Assembly (NCBI RefSeq): GCF_039523175.1
Contig: NZ_BAAAEU010000007.1
Location: 124,001 to 188,000 of the forward strand
DNA: 64,000 nucleotides
From: Dokdonella_A soli
GTDB lineage: Bacteria; Pseudomonadota; Gammaproteobacteria; Xanthomonadales; Rhodanobacteraceae
Direction of reading: 5' to 3'
A program made the translations under genes and the position numbers. Shown here one piece after another: positions 53,910 through 62,264 of the stretch. Position 1 is the first letter of the stretch; every line of letters begins with the position of its first letter. The notes under the pieces are model-generated. The model was not told the DNA's origin and did no database searches. It was given only the letters and a program-made list of their open reading frames with translations.

Positions 53910-55275
53910 TGCGCTCTCCTCCGTGGCCGTTCGCGCCGTCCAGCAGCGCGCGCACCACACGGTCCATCGCCGAAGAACGCGAGCCCTTGACCAGCAGCAC
54001 GACCCCCCCGCGCAGCTCACCGCGCAGCGCGTCGATCAATGCCGCCTGATCGGCATAGTGCTCCGCACCGCCGCCGAACGCATCGACTGCAGCGCGACTG
54101 AGCCGACCGACCGCGCGCAGGTGCCGGATGCCACTGCGCTTTGCGAGCGCGCCGATGTCGGCGTGCAGGCGCTCCGCGTCGGTGCCGAGCTCGGCCATGT
54201 CACCCATGACCAGCACGCGCTCGCCGGGCTCGCCGGCGAGTGTCGCGATCGCGGCCGCGAACGAGCCGGGATTCGCGTTGTAGCTGTCGTCGATCACGAT
54301 CGCACCGGACGCATGCTCGCGTCGCAGCAAGCGGCCGGAGACATTCGGCACCGCCTCGAGGCCGGCGCGAATCGTCGCCAACGGCACGCCGAGCGCGATC
54401 GCGATGGTGCTGGCGGCGAGCGCATTCATCACGTTGTGGCGGCCCGGCAGCGGCAGCGCGATCTCGGTGTTGCCGGCCGGCGTCAGCAGGCGGAAACGGC
54501 CTGCGGCGTTCGCTTCCGGATCGAGGTTCGCGCTGATGTCGGCGCGTCGCAGCAAGCCGAACCTCAGCACGCGCCGCGGCGCCGCGAGCACCGCGAAATA
54601 GTCAGCGAACGCATCGTCCGCATTGATCACGGCGACGCCGTCGGCCGGCAGCGCGCGATAGATCGCGCCCTTGGTCTCGGCGACGCCCTGCAGGGTGCCC
54701 ATGCGTTCCAGATGCGCGGCGGCGACGTTGTTCACCAGCGCGACGTCCGGCTGCGCTATCGCTGCGAGATACGCGATGTCGCCCGGCTTGCCGGCGCCCA
54801 TTTCGAGCACCGTGTATTCGCTGTCCGCAGGCATCGCGAGCAGGGTCAGCGGCAGGCCGATCTCGTTGTTGAGATTGCCGGCATTGACATGGGTGCGACC
54901 ATGCCGCGCGAGGATCGAGGCGACCAGCGTCTTCACCGTGGTCTTGCCGTTGGAGCCGGTGATACCGATCACGCGCACGCGGCGCCGTGCGCGCATCGCG
55001 CGCGCTGTCTCGCCGAGCGCGACCTGCGTGTCGGCGACGATCACTTGCGGCAGATCGACCGGCAGCTCGCGGCTCACCAGCAGCGCTGCGGCGCCGCGCT
55101 CACGTGCGTTGGCGGCGAAATCGTGCGCATCGTGGTGCTCGCCCTTGAGCGCGACGAACAACATGCCGGCGCCCAGCGTGCGCGTGTCGGTGGAGACCGC
55201 TTCGATTGTGCAATCGGCCCCGCGCAACTGGCCGCCCGTCCATTGCGCGATGTCGCTCAGGTGCAGGTTCAGCAT
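53899..55275 (-). CDS. murF: UDP-MurNAc-tripeptide--D-Ala-D-Ala ligase
   Basis: Adds D-Ala-D-Ala to complete the pentapeptide. 458 residues. N-terminal UDP-binding domain (STDTRTLGAGMLFVALKGE), ATP loop GITGSNGKTTVKTLVAS, NAGNLNNEIGLPLTLL, central ALVNNVAAAHLERMG, and C-terminal IDDSYNANPGSFAAAI. Overlaps murE by 7 bp upstream and mraY by 11 bp downstream. Confidence 0.97.
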   Translation of the reverse strand: MLNLHLSDIAQWTGGQLRGADCTIEAVSTDTRTLGAGMLFVALKGEHHDAHDFAANARERGAAALLVSRELPVDLPQVIVADTQVALGETARAMRARRRVRVIGITGSNGKTTVKTLVASILARHGRTHVNAGNLNNEIGLPLTLLAMPADSEYTVLEMGAGKPGDIAYLAAIAQPDVALVNNVAAAHLERMGTLQGVAETKGAIYRALPADGVAVINADDAFADYFAVLAAPRRVLRFGLLRRADISANLDPEANAAGRFRLLTPAGNTEIALPLPGRHNVMNALAASTIAIALGVPLATIRAGLEAVPNVSGRLLRREHASGAIVIDDSYNANPGSFAAAIATLAGEPGERVLVMGDMAELGTDAERLHADIGALAKRSGIRHLRAVGRLSRAAVDAFGGGAEHYADQAALIDALRGELRGGVVLLVKGSRSSAMDRVVRALLDGANGHGGERNVA

Positions 55276-56810
55276 GCGCGCTGCTCCAGCGCGCGGCGCG
55301 CGATCGCGAGGTCGTCGAACGGCTGCTTCACGCCGCCGATTTCCTGGTACGGCTCGTGGCCCTTGCCGGCGATCAGCACGATATCACCCGGCTGCGCGTC
55401 GGCGATCGCGTGTGCAATCGCGGCGGCGCGGTCGCGTTCGATCGTCGCGCCCTGCGGCCGCGCGAGCCCGGCGACGATCTGCTCGACGATCACGTCGCCA
55501 TCCTCGCCGCGTGGATTGTCGTCGGTGACGATGATGCGGTCGGCCAGCGCCTCGGCGATCGCGCCCATCTCGGGCCGCTTGCCGACGTCGCGCTCGCCAC
55601 CGCAGCCGAACACGCAGATCAGCCGTCCGCTGCAGTGCGCGCGCAGGCTGGCCAGTGCCTGTTCGAGCGCGTCGGGCGTGTGTGCGTAATCGACGACGAT
55701 CAGCGGCTGCGCGCCGACGCCGCCGAGCCGATTCATGCGGCCGGCGACCGGATCGAGCGCGGCGAGCGCAGCCCGGATCGAGTCAAACGTGAAGCCGATC
55801 TGGCCGAGGCAGGATGCAACCGCGAGCAGGTTCGAGACATTGAAGCGGCCGAGCAGGCGCGTCACAACCTCGCCCTCGCCCCAGGGAGTGGCCAATCGGA
55901 AGGCCTGGCCGGTCGCGCCGGTTTCGATCGTGTGTGCGACGACATCGACGTCGTCGCGCTCGACGCCGTAGCGCAGCAGCGAGACGTCGGCCGGAACCGT
56001 CGTTGCGAGCGCGCGCCCGAACGCGTCGTCGGCATTGATGACCGCGGCGCCCAGCCCGGGCCATGCGAAGAGACGTTGCTTGGTTGCGCCGTAGGCGCGC
56101 ATCGTGCCGTGATAGTCGAGATGGTCGCGGGTCAGGTTGGTGAACACCGCGACGTCGAATGCGACGCCGTTGACGCGGCCCTGATCGAGCGCATGCGAGG
56201 ACACTTCCATCGCGACATGGCTCGCACCGGCGTCGCGGAATTCCGCGAGCAGCCCGTGCACCGCGATCGCGTCCGGCGTGGTGCGTTCGCCTTCGCGAAT
56301 CGCGCCGTAGAGACCGGCACCGAGCGTGCCGATCGTCGCGACGCGATGTCCGGCATGGTGCAGCGCCTGCGCGAGCAACTGCACGGTCGAGGTCTTGCCG
56401 TTGGTGCCGGTCACGCCGATCACGTTCAGCGCGCGCGAAGGCTCGCCGAAGAAGCGCGACGCGATCGCGCCGAGTTCCGCACGCAGCCCTTCCACCCACA
56501 CGACAGGCACGATCTGCTCTTGCCCGATTCCCGATTCTCGATTCCCGATTCCCGGCTGTAAGGCGACGCCGGACGCGGACGCCGTGCTGCCCGGCTTCTC
56601 GGCCAGGATCACCACAGCGCCACGCGCCGACGCCGACGGGGCAAACGTGATGCCGTGTGCGTGCGCGCCAGCGAGCGCGACAAAGGCATCGCCCGCGCTG
56701 ATGCGGCGCGAATCAAGGCTGAGCCCGTGCACGACGATGTCGCCCGCGGCGCCGGCATCACCGCGGCCTTGCAGGAGATCGCGCACGCGCATGTTGCGTA
56801 CGATGCTCAT
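55269..56810 (-). CDS. murE: UDP-MurNAc-L-Ala-Glu--meso-diaminopimelate ligase
   Basis: Adds meso-DAP to the stem peptide. 513 residues from the ATG at 56810 (MSIVRNMRVRDLLQG), a little longer than the usual 490-500. ATP loop GVTGTNGKTSTVQLL, UDP-site SLDSRRISAGDAFVAL, central TNLTRDHLDYHGTM, and the meso-DAP selectivity motif DNPRGEDGD (consensus DNPR), so DAP rather than Lys is used. Residues about 86-97 (PGIGNRESGIGQE) are encoded by a heptamer tandem repeat and look like an insertion within the N-terminal domain. Start overlaps the ftsI stop (ATGA). Confidence 0.96.
   Translation of the reverse strand: MSIVRNMRVRDLLQGRGDAGAAGDIVVHGLSLDSRRISAGDAFVALAGAHAHGITFAPSASARGAVVILAEKPGSTASASGVALQPGIGNRESGIGQEQIVPVVWVEGLRAELGAIASRFFGEPSRALNVIGVTGTNGKTSTVQLLAQALHHAGHRVATIGTLGAGLYGAIREGERTTPDAIAVHGLLAEFRDAGASHVAMEVSSHALDQGRVNGVAFDVAVFTNLTRDHLDYHGTMRAYGATKQRLFAWPGLGAAVINADDAFGRALATTVPADVSLLRYGVERDDVDVVAHTIETGATGQAFRLATPWGEGEVVTRLLGRFNVSNLLAVASCLGQIGFTFDSIRAALAALDPVAGRMNRLGGVGAQPLIVVDYAHTPDALEQALASLRAHCSGRLICVFGCGGERDVGKRPEMGAIAEALADRIIVTDDNPRGEDGDVIVEQIVAGLARPQGATIERDRAAAIAHAIADAQPGDIVLIAGKGHEPYQEIGGVKQPFDDLAIARRALEQRAC
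56523..56550. repeat. Four heptamer tandem repeats inside murE
   Basis: CCCGATT-CCCGATT-CTCGATT-CCCGATT (28 bp), followed by a partial fifth unit CCCGG. On the coding strand this reads GGGAATC units and encodes GIGNRESGIG. Such GGGAATC-type heptamers are usually intergenic in xanthomonads. A change of one unit (7 bp) would shift the murE frame. Confidence 0.85.
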
Positions 56811-58576
56811 TCGGGGACTTCTTCCTCGTAGTTCGACTCTTCGGTTGCGCCATCGGGCGCCTGCCGGGTCGTGCGTACGGTGTGCGCGTTTTCGGGCGCC
56901 GCGGTGTACCAGTTCTGGACGTTGTCGGGCGGCACGTCGAGCAGACGCACCGCTTCCTGCATGACCTTGCCGAACACCGGCGCGGAGACCAGCGCGCCGT
57001 AGAACGCGCCCTGCGGGTCGTGGATCACGACCACGCCGACCAGGCGCGGATTGCTGGCCGGCACCATGCCGGCGAACAGCGAGATGTATTTCTTCTGGTA
57101 GCCGCCGCCGATCGCGGTGCGCGAGGTGCCGGTCTTGCCGGCGACGAGGTAGTTCCTGATCGCGGCCTTGATGCCACCGCCGGGCGGCACGATGACCGTC
57201 TCGAGCATCGTGCGCAGACTCGCCGCGATCTGCGGATCGATCACCGCACGGTCCGGATTCTGCGCGCCCTTCACGAACGTCGGCGAGCGCAAGCGGCCAC
57301 CGTTCGCGAGCGCGGCATACCCTTGCGCAAGTTGCAGCGGGGTCACGCTGACGCCGTAGCCGTATGCGATCGTCGCCTGCTCGACCGGACCCCAGTTCTT
57401 CGCGATCGGCAGATAGCCCGGCGATTCGCCCGGGAAGCCGCAGCCGGTGGCTTCGCCGAAGCCGAAGCGGTGGAACACGTCGTACATGTGGTCGCGCGTC
57501 ATCGTCTGCGCGATCTTCGCGGCGCCGACGTTGCTCGAATAGGTGATCACGCCGGTGACGTCGATCAGGCCCTTGTTGTGCACGTCGCTGATCGTGTGGC
57601 CATACAGCGTGTAGGTGCCGGGCGAGGTGTCGACCGGCGTATGCGGCTTCCACTTGCCGCTCTCGAGCGCGGCCGAGATCGTGAACGCCTTCATCGTCGA
57701 GCCGGGCTCGACGACGTCGGTGACCGCGCGGTTGCGCCGATACGCGGGATCGACGTTGCTGCGCGCGTTCGGATTGAACGACGGCTGGTTGACCATCGCG
57801 AGGATCTCGCCGGTCGGCACGTCGAGGATCACCATCGAGCCGGACGAGGCGTGGTGTTCCTGCAGCGCGGCCTTGAGTTCGCGATAGGCGAGGTACTGGA
57901 TGCGCCGGTCGATCGAGACCGTCAGGTCTCGCCCCGGCTGCGCCTCGCGCACGAGCTCGACGTTCTCGACCTCGTGGCCGAGGCGGTCGCGGATCACGCG
58001 CTTGATGCCCTTCTCGCCGGCAAGCCAGTGGTCGAACGCGAGTTCGAGACCTTCCTGGCCGTGATCGTCGATGTTGGTGTAGCCAAGCACGTGAGCAATC
58101 ACCTCGCCACTCGGGTAGTAGCGACGGAATTCGCGCTGGCTGGAGACGCCGGGGATGTTGAGCTTCAGGATCGCCTGCGCGTCATCCGGGTTCAGATGGC
58201 GCTTGATGTAGTAGAACTCCTTGTCTGAACGCTCGATCAACCGCTGCTTGAGCGATTCCTCGTCCAGGCCGGCCGCGTTGGCGAGTTCCGAGATGCGATC
58301 GGCATGCTCGAGCAGTTCCATCGGATTCGCCCAGATCGATTCGACCGGGGTCGACACCGCAAGCGGCTCGCCGTTGCGGTCGAAGATCGTGCCACGCGAG
58401 ACCGGAATATCGATGTCGCGCAGGTATCGCGCGTCGCCCTGCTCCTGATAGAAGTCCTTGCGTACGACCTGCAGGTCTACCGCGCGCACGACCAGCGCGC
58501 TCGAGGCCAAGCCGAGCATCAGCAGCACGACGTAGAGCCGCGTGCGTGGATTGGCCGGCTTCATGCGCTGGTTCAC
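56807..58576 (-). CDS. ftsI: Septal peptidoglycan transpeptidase FtsI (PBP3)
   Basis: Class B penicillin-binding protein for septal cross-linking, partner of FtsW. About 589 residues from the GTG at 58576, chosen because GGGAG lies 7 bases upstream; other in-frame starts are 58606 and the ATG at 58564. One N-terminal transmembrane helix (LYVVLLMLGLASSALVV). Pedestal domain (RGTIFDRNGEPLAVSTPVES). Transpeptidase motifs: SxxK as STMK near residue 293, SSN in YSSNVGAAK, and KTG in AGKTGTSRT. An acidic tail (EESNYEEEVPE) ends it. Confidence 0.96.
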   Translation of the reverse strand: MNQRMKPANPRTRLYVVLLMLGLASSALVVRAVDLQVVRKDFYQEQGDARYLRDIDIPVSRGTIFDRNGEPLAVSTPVESIWANPMELLEHADRISELANAAGLDEESLKQRLIERSDKEFYYIKRHLNPDDAQAILKLNIPGVSSQREFRRYYPSGEVIAHVLGYTNIDDHGQEGLELAFDHWLAGEKGIKRVIRDRLGHEVENVELVREAQPGRDLTVSIDRRIQYLAYRELKAALQEHHASSGSMVILDVPTGEILAMVNQPSFNPNARSNVDPAYRRNRAVTDVVEPGSTMKAFTISAALESGKWKPHTPVDTSPGTYTLYGHTISDVHNKGLIDVTGVITYSSNVGAAKIAQTMTRDHMYDVFHRFGFGEATGCGFPGESPGYLPIAKNWGPVEQATIAYGYGVSVTPLQLAQGYAALANGGRLRSPTFVKGAQNPDRAVIDPQIAASLRTMLETVIVPPGGGIKAAIRNYLVAGKTGTSRTAIGGGYQKKYISLFAGMVPASNPRLVGVVVIHDPQGAFYGALVSAPVFGKVMQEAVRLLDVPPDNVQNWYTAAPENAHTVRTTRQAPDGATEESNYEEEVPE

Positions 58577-58648
58577 CGCGTCGCTCCCGCGTGACGCGCG
58601 GCGCATGGGGCACGGCCGGCCGTTTGGCGAATGGTTCCCTTCATTGCC

Positions 58649-58918
58649 TCACCGCTTGATCACGACGGTTTCCGGCGCGCTCGGCGAGACCATGCCGAGC
58701 TTGCCGCGCGCGATCTGTTCGATCCGGTTGTTCTCTGCCCAGGTCGCCTGCTCCAGCTGCAGGCGGCCGAACTCGAAGTTGAGGTCGTCGCGCTCGTTGC
58801 CGAGCCGGGTCAGCTCGACGAACGCGAGCCGGCTCTGCTGGCGCGCGTAGACGACGCCGATCGCACTGGCGACCGTGGCCAGCAGCAGGATCGAGAACGC
58901 GGTCATGCGCACGATCAC
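58649..58918 (-). CDS. ftsL: Cell division protein FtsL
   Basis: Small bitopic divisome protein, 89 residues, with a GTG start at 58918 that overlaps the rsmH stop by 4 bp (GTGA). One transmembrane helix (MTAFSILLLATVASAIGVVY) followed by a leucine-zipper-like coiled coil (QSRLAFVELTRLGNERDDLN, then FGRLQLEQATW) and the typical ENNRIEQIARGKLGM. Forms a complex with FtsB and FtsQ and activates FtsWI. Identified by position and structure, since the sequence family is weakly conserved. Confidence 0.92.
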   Translation of the reverse strand: MIVRMTAFSILLLATVASAIGVVYARQQSRLAFVELTRLGNERDDLNFEFGRLQLEQATWAENNRIEQIARGKLGMVSPSAPETVVIKR

Positions 58919-59838
58919 GTGCGCTTCTCCGCGACGCGCAACACCGCGCTGCGCGCGCGCGGATTCGCCGCGACCTCGGCCTCGCCGGCGAACTGCGCCT
59001 TGCCGATCGCAAGCAGCGCCGATGGCGTCGCCTCCGGCGCCGGCAGTCCGCGCCGCACGCTGCGCACCACCTCGCCGCGGATGAACTGCTTCACCGCGCG
59101 GTCCTCGAGCGAATGGAAACTGATCACGGCAAGGCGTCCGCCCGGCTTGAGCCGCGCAAGCGCGGCCTCGAGACCACGTTGCAGCGCGCCGAGTTCGTCG
59201 TTGATATGGATGCGCAACGCCTGGAACGTGCGCGTCGCCGGATGCTTGTGGCGCTCGCGGTAGCCGATGGATTTGGCGACGAGGTCGGCGAGGTCGCGAG
59301 TGGTCGCCAGCGGGCGCTCACGTGTGCGTTCCACGATTGCCCGCGCGATGCGTCGGCTCATCCGTTCCTCGCCATGGCGCCACAAGACATCGGCGATCTC
59401 GTGCTCATCCGCCGCTGCCAACCATTGCGCCGCACTCAATCCCCGCGTCGGGTCCATGCGCATGTCCAGCGGACCTTCGTTCTGGAAGCTGAAACCGCGC
59501 GTCGCGTCGTCGAGCTGCGGCGAGGAAACGCCGAGATCGAGCAACACGCCATCCAGCCCCGCCTCCGTTTCCGGCCAGTCCGCGAGTTCCGAGAAATTCG
59601 CGTGCCGGATCGCCACGCGCGGATCAGCCTTGAATTCACGCTCGGCGCTCGTGATCGCCTCCGGATCGCGATCCATCAACAGCAGGCGGCCCTTCGGACC
59701 CAGCCTCTTGAGCACCTCGCGCGCATGCCCGCCGCGTCCGAGGGTGCCGTCGAGATAGATTCCATCCGGCCGCACGCGAAGGCCTTCCAGGACCTCCGCC
59801 AACATCACCGGCACGTGCTGCAATGGCGTCGAACTCAC
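58915..59838 (-). CDS. rsmH: 16S rRNA (cytosine1402-N4)-methyltransferase
   Basis: MraW/RsmH, modifies C1402 in the ribosomal P site. 307 residues. N-terminal HVPVMLAEVLEGL and SAM-site YLDGTLGRGGHAREVLKR; DGVLLDLGVSSPQLDDATRG; LRIHINDELGALQRGL; GGRLAVISFHSLEDRAVK. Second gene of the dcw cluster, 13 bp after mraZ. Its distant 1402 O-methyl partner, rsmI, is also in this window (61307). Confidence 0.97.
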   Translation of the reverse strand: MSSTPLQHVPVMLAEVLEGLRVRPDGIYLDGTLGRGGHAREVLKRLGPKGRLLLMDRDPEAITSAEREFKADPRVAIRHANFSELADWPETEAGLDGVLLDLGVSSPQLDDATRGFSFQNEGPLDMRMDPTRGLSAAQWLAAADEHEIADVLWRHGEERMSRRIARAIVERTRERPLATTRDLADLVAKSIGYRERHKHPATRTFQALRIHINDELGALQRGLEAALARLKPGGRLAVISFHSLEDRAVKQFIRGEVVRSVRRGLPAPEATPSALLAIGKAQFAGEAEVAANPRARSAVLRVAEKRT

Positions 59839-59851
59839 GTACCTGACTCCC

Positions 59852-60298
59852 TTACAACTTCAGATCGGCCATGTCCTCCGTGATCTGGTCCTCGCCGATC
59901 GTTTCGCGGATCTTGGCGAGGTGCGCTTGTTCGCCCCACAGCTCGAGCTTGTTGTCCATGCCGAGCAGCACCGCGCGCTTCTCGATGCCGGTCGCAGCGC
60001 GCTGGCTGCCCGGCAACTGGATGCGGCCGTTGCCGTCCGGTTCGACGTGCGCGGCGGCGCCCACCAGCTTCATCTGCATGTCGCGATGGACCTTCTTGAC
60101 CTTGGACAGCGCATTGACCTCGTCGCGCACGCGCTCCCATTCCTTTTCCGGGAAGATCCACAGGCAGCCGGGCTCGAACGGGTTGTAGGTGACGACCAGG
60201 CGATTGCCACTGACCTTCGCGACAAGCTCGCGCTGCGCCGCGGGAATCGCGACCCGGCCCTTGTCGTCCAGCGTGACGGCTGTTTCGCCTTGGAACAT
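59852..60298 (-). CDS. mraZ: Transcriptional regulator MraZ
   Basis: First gene of the dcw cluster; a ring-forming DNA-binding protein that represses its own promoter. 148 residues with two SpoVT-AbrB-type repeats, each with the conserved DxxGR motif (DDKGRVAIPAAQRE and DGNGRIQLPGSQRA). Residue 1 begins MFQGETAVTLDDKG as in other MraZ. Four MraZ-type boxes lie directly upstream of the start codon. Confidence 0.97.
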   Translation of the reverse strand: MFQGETAVTLDDKGRVAIPAAQRELVAKVSGNRLVVTYNPFEPGCLWIFPEKEWERVRDEVNALSKVKKVHRDMQMKLVGAAAHVEPDGNGRIQLPGSQRAATGIEKRAVLLGMDNKLELWGEQAHLAKIRETIGEDQITEDMADLKL

Positions 60299-60300
60299 AA

Positions 60301-60335
60301 CCCACTATCCACCACAAAAAACCACTGAAACCCAC
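60301..60335 (-). promoter_or_regulatory. Four MraZ-type operator boxes
   Basis: On the minus strand GTGGG (60335-60331), GTGGT (60325-60321), GTGGT (60315-60311) and GTGGG (60305-60301) recur with an exact 10-bp period, one helical turn. MraZ binds tandem TGGGN-type repeats upstream of its own gene in E. coli and Mycoplasma. The last box ends 3 bp before the ATG, so the boxes overlap the ribosome binding site, and the first overlaps the -10 region. Confidence 0.85.
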
Positions 60336-60362
60336 ATTAGGCCGCAAGCTACGGTCTGTCAA
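60334..60362 (-). promoter_or_regulatory. Probable sigma70 promoter of the dcw cluster
   Basis: Perfect -35 TTGACA (60362-60357) with, 17 bp later, TAATGT (60339-60334) as a weak -10; CCTAAT with 15-bp spacing is an alternative. It overlaps the first MraZ box, as expected for an autorepressed promoter. Further upstream to 60641 no gene is seen. Confidence 0.6.
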
Positions 60363-60641
60363 GGAAAAATCAGGGCAAAACGCGGGCAATTCGCAAGTGT
60401 TTGTGACGGGTCGGACAGGGCCGAAAATGACTCGCCTTCACGTGATTCCGAGGAGTGTTCGCCAACGTATTGAACGGACAATGCGAACGACTCCCACGAG
60501 GCCGAGAAAATGTGTACAAATACGGCGGATCGACGGAATCCCGGCCGGCGGGTCCGTCGTGCTCCGGCGATCGCCGCAGGCGCGCCGATGCGATGGCGGC
60601 GACATGCTCGGGCACGGCCGCATCCGGTTCATCAGGAAAAA
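60363..60641. other. Spacer between rnpB and the mraZ promoter
   Basis: Nearly 280 bp with no gene, tRNA or strong repeat recognised on either strand. It contains the upstream side of the mraZ promoter. A run of five T follows the rnpB 3' end on the minus strand (about 60641-60637). Confidence 0.5.
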
Positions 60642-61093
60642 GGGGGAGCCGGCCGGTAAGCCGGGTTCTGTCGTGAGCAGCCATTCCTCTAGGTCCTGCG
60701 TCGCCGCAGGACTCGAGCGACCAACCCGGGAACGACGCGGGCAGCGTCATGGTTCCCCTATTCGGTCTTGCTCCAGGTGGGGTTTGCCGTGCCGGTCTGT
60801 TGCCAGACTCGCGGTGCGCTCTTACCGCACCGTTTCACCCTTGCCACGCATCCCGTCACCCCTCTGCTGCCCCGCATCCTTTTGGATACGGACTTGGCCG
60901 TCGCGCTACGCGCGCCGGCAAGTCCTCCAATCGTTTTCATGGCAGCACAGGGGTGACGGGACCGTTCGGCGGTTTGCTCTCTGTTGCACTTTCCGTCGGC
61001 TCGCGCCGCCCAGGCGTTACCTGGCACCCTGCCCTATGGAGCCCGGACTTTCCTCGGCGCGCGAACGCGACGCGGCTGCTTAGCCGGCTCCCG
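60642..61093 (-). ncRNA. rnpB: RNase P RNA (bacterial type A)
   Basis: Catalytic RNA that matures tRNA 5' ends. Conserved blocks on the minus strand: GAGGAAAGTCCGGGCTCC (61055-61038), followed by CATAGGGCAGGGTGCCAG; CAGAGAGCAAACCGCC (60983-60968); GGTAAGAGCGCACCGC; and ACAGAACCCGGCTTA near the 3' end (60671-60657). P1 is formed by GGGAGCCGGC at the 5' end and GCCGGCTCCC at the 3' end. At about 452 nt it is longer than the 377 nt of E. coli because the P12 arm is extended: 60852-60871 pairs with 60941-60960 with one mismatch. P3 is short. Ends are approximate to a few bases. Confidence 0.95.
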
Positions 61094-61251
61094 TGGTGAG
61101 TTTAGCGGAAATGCTGTGGCACGAGCGCGCGGAGCCGGGAAACATGTGCTCGTCGCCCCAGCGAGGAGCGCGGCGACAACGGTGAAGCTGGCCCGAAGCG
61201 CGAGCGCCCAAGGCGCAGGTCACGCCGGGACCCAACCGAGTGCGTATCAGG

Positions 61252-61282
61252 AACTCGATCCTGGCTTTCGCCGGGATGACGA
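61252..61282. repeat. Dispersed repeat half-unit between rnpB and rsmI
   Basis: AACTCGATCCTGGCTTTCGCCG followed by GGATGACGA matches the family of the ftsA-ftsZ spacer (core TTTCGCCGGGATGACG). It lies just after the rsmI stop. The 160 bp between it and rnpB must hold the rnpB promoter; GCTAAACT 5 bp before the RNA 5' end (minus strand) is a plausible -10. Confidence 0.6.
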
Positions 61283-61306
61283 GTGCCCGTGATGCTCGGC
61301 CACCCG

Positions 61307-62149
61307 CTACCGACCGCCGTCTGCCGCCTCATACAACGCCTTGCGAGGCGCGCCAGTGATCGCCGCCGCGAGCTTGGCCGCACGGGCCGGCGGCAATTCC
61401 TCGCGCAGCAGCGCGAACACGCGCCGGCCCTCGGCGAGCGTCGCATCCGCTGCGTCGCCTTCGGCGCCGGAAATCAGCAGCACGAATTCGCCGCGCTGCT
61501 GGTTCGCATCCGCCGCGACGCGCGATGCGATCTCGCCGAGCGGCGCCGCGATGATCGTCTCGAACAACTTCGTCAACTCGCGCGCGAGCACGGCTGCACG
61601 CTGCGCGCCGAAGACCTCCACCGCAGCCTCGAGCGATTCGAGAATGCGGTGGCTCGACTCGTAGAAGATCAGCGTGCGCGTTTCCGCAGCAAGCGCCTGC
61701 AGACGCTCATGTCGCGCCGCCGCCTTCGCCGGCAGGAAGCCCTCGAACACGAAGCGATCGCTCGGCAAGCCAGCAGCGGACAACGCCGCGATCGCCGCGC
61801 ACGGACCCGGCACCGGCGACACCTCGCAACCGGCCTCGCGCGCTGCGCGCACCAGACGGAAACCCGGGTCGCTGACCAGCGGCGTGCCGGCATCGGAGAT
61901 CAACGCGACGTCGATGCCGGCGCACAGGTGTTCGACGATGCGCGCCGCCTGTTCGCGCTCGTTGTGCTCATGCAGCGCAAGCGTGCGTGCGCGACTGCCC
62001 GCATGCGCGAGCAAGGGTGCACTGTGGCGCGTGTCCTCCGCGGCGACCACGCCGACCGCACGCAAGGTGTCACGCGCGCGCGTAGACAAGTCGCCGAGAT
62101 TGCCGATCGGCGTCGCGACGACCCACAGCCGGCCCGGTTTCGCATCCAT
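61307..62149 (-). CDS. rsmI: 16S rRNA (cytidine1402-2'-O)-methyltransferase
   Basis: 2'-O-methylates C1402 of 16S rRNA, the nucleotide whose base is methylated by RsmH. 280 residues of the tetrapyrrole methylase fold: WVVATPIGNLGDLSTRA at the N-terminus, VVAAEDTRHSAPLL, ALISDAGTPLVSDPGFRLV and VPGPCAAIAALSAAGL. The C-terminal part (ELTKLFETI, GEFVLLISG) is typical. Divergent from lpoA, as in E. coli and its relatives. Confidence 0.97.
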   Translation of the reverse strand: MDAKPGRLWVVATPIGNLGDLSTRARDTLRAVGVVAAEDTRHSAPLLAHAGSRARTLALHEHNEREQAARIVEHLCAGIDVALISDAGTPLVSDPGFRLVRAAREAGCEVSPVPGPCAAIAALSAAGLPSDRFVFEGFLPAKAAARHERLQALAAETRTLIFYESSHRILESLEAAVEVFGAQRAAVLARELTKLFETIIAAPLGEIASRVAADANQQRGEFVLLISGAEGDAADATLAEGRRVFALLREELPPARAAKLAAAITGAPRKALYEAADGGR

Positions 62150-62264
62150 CTCATTCTCCAGCTTTGCGGCCAGTCACCGGACACGCGTGCCTACCTTGTC
62201 CGCAGGAGTGCCGCCCGCGATCGGCTATCATCGCAGCGTAGCTCCAATCGCGCGCGGACGGACC

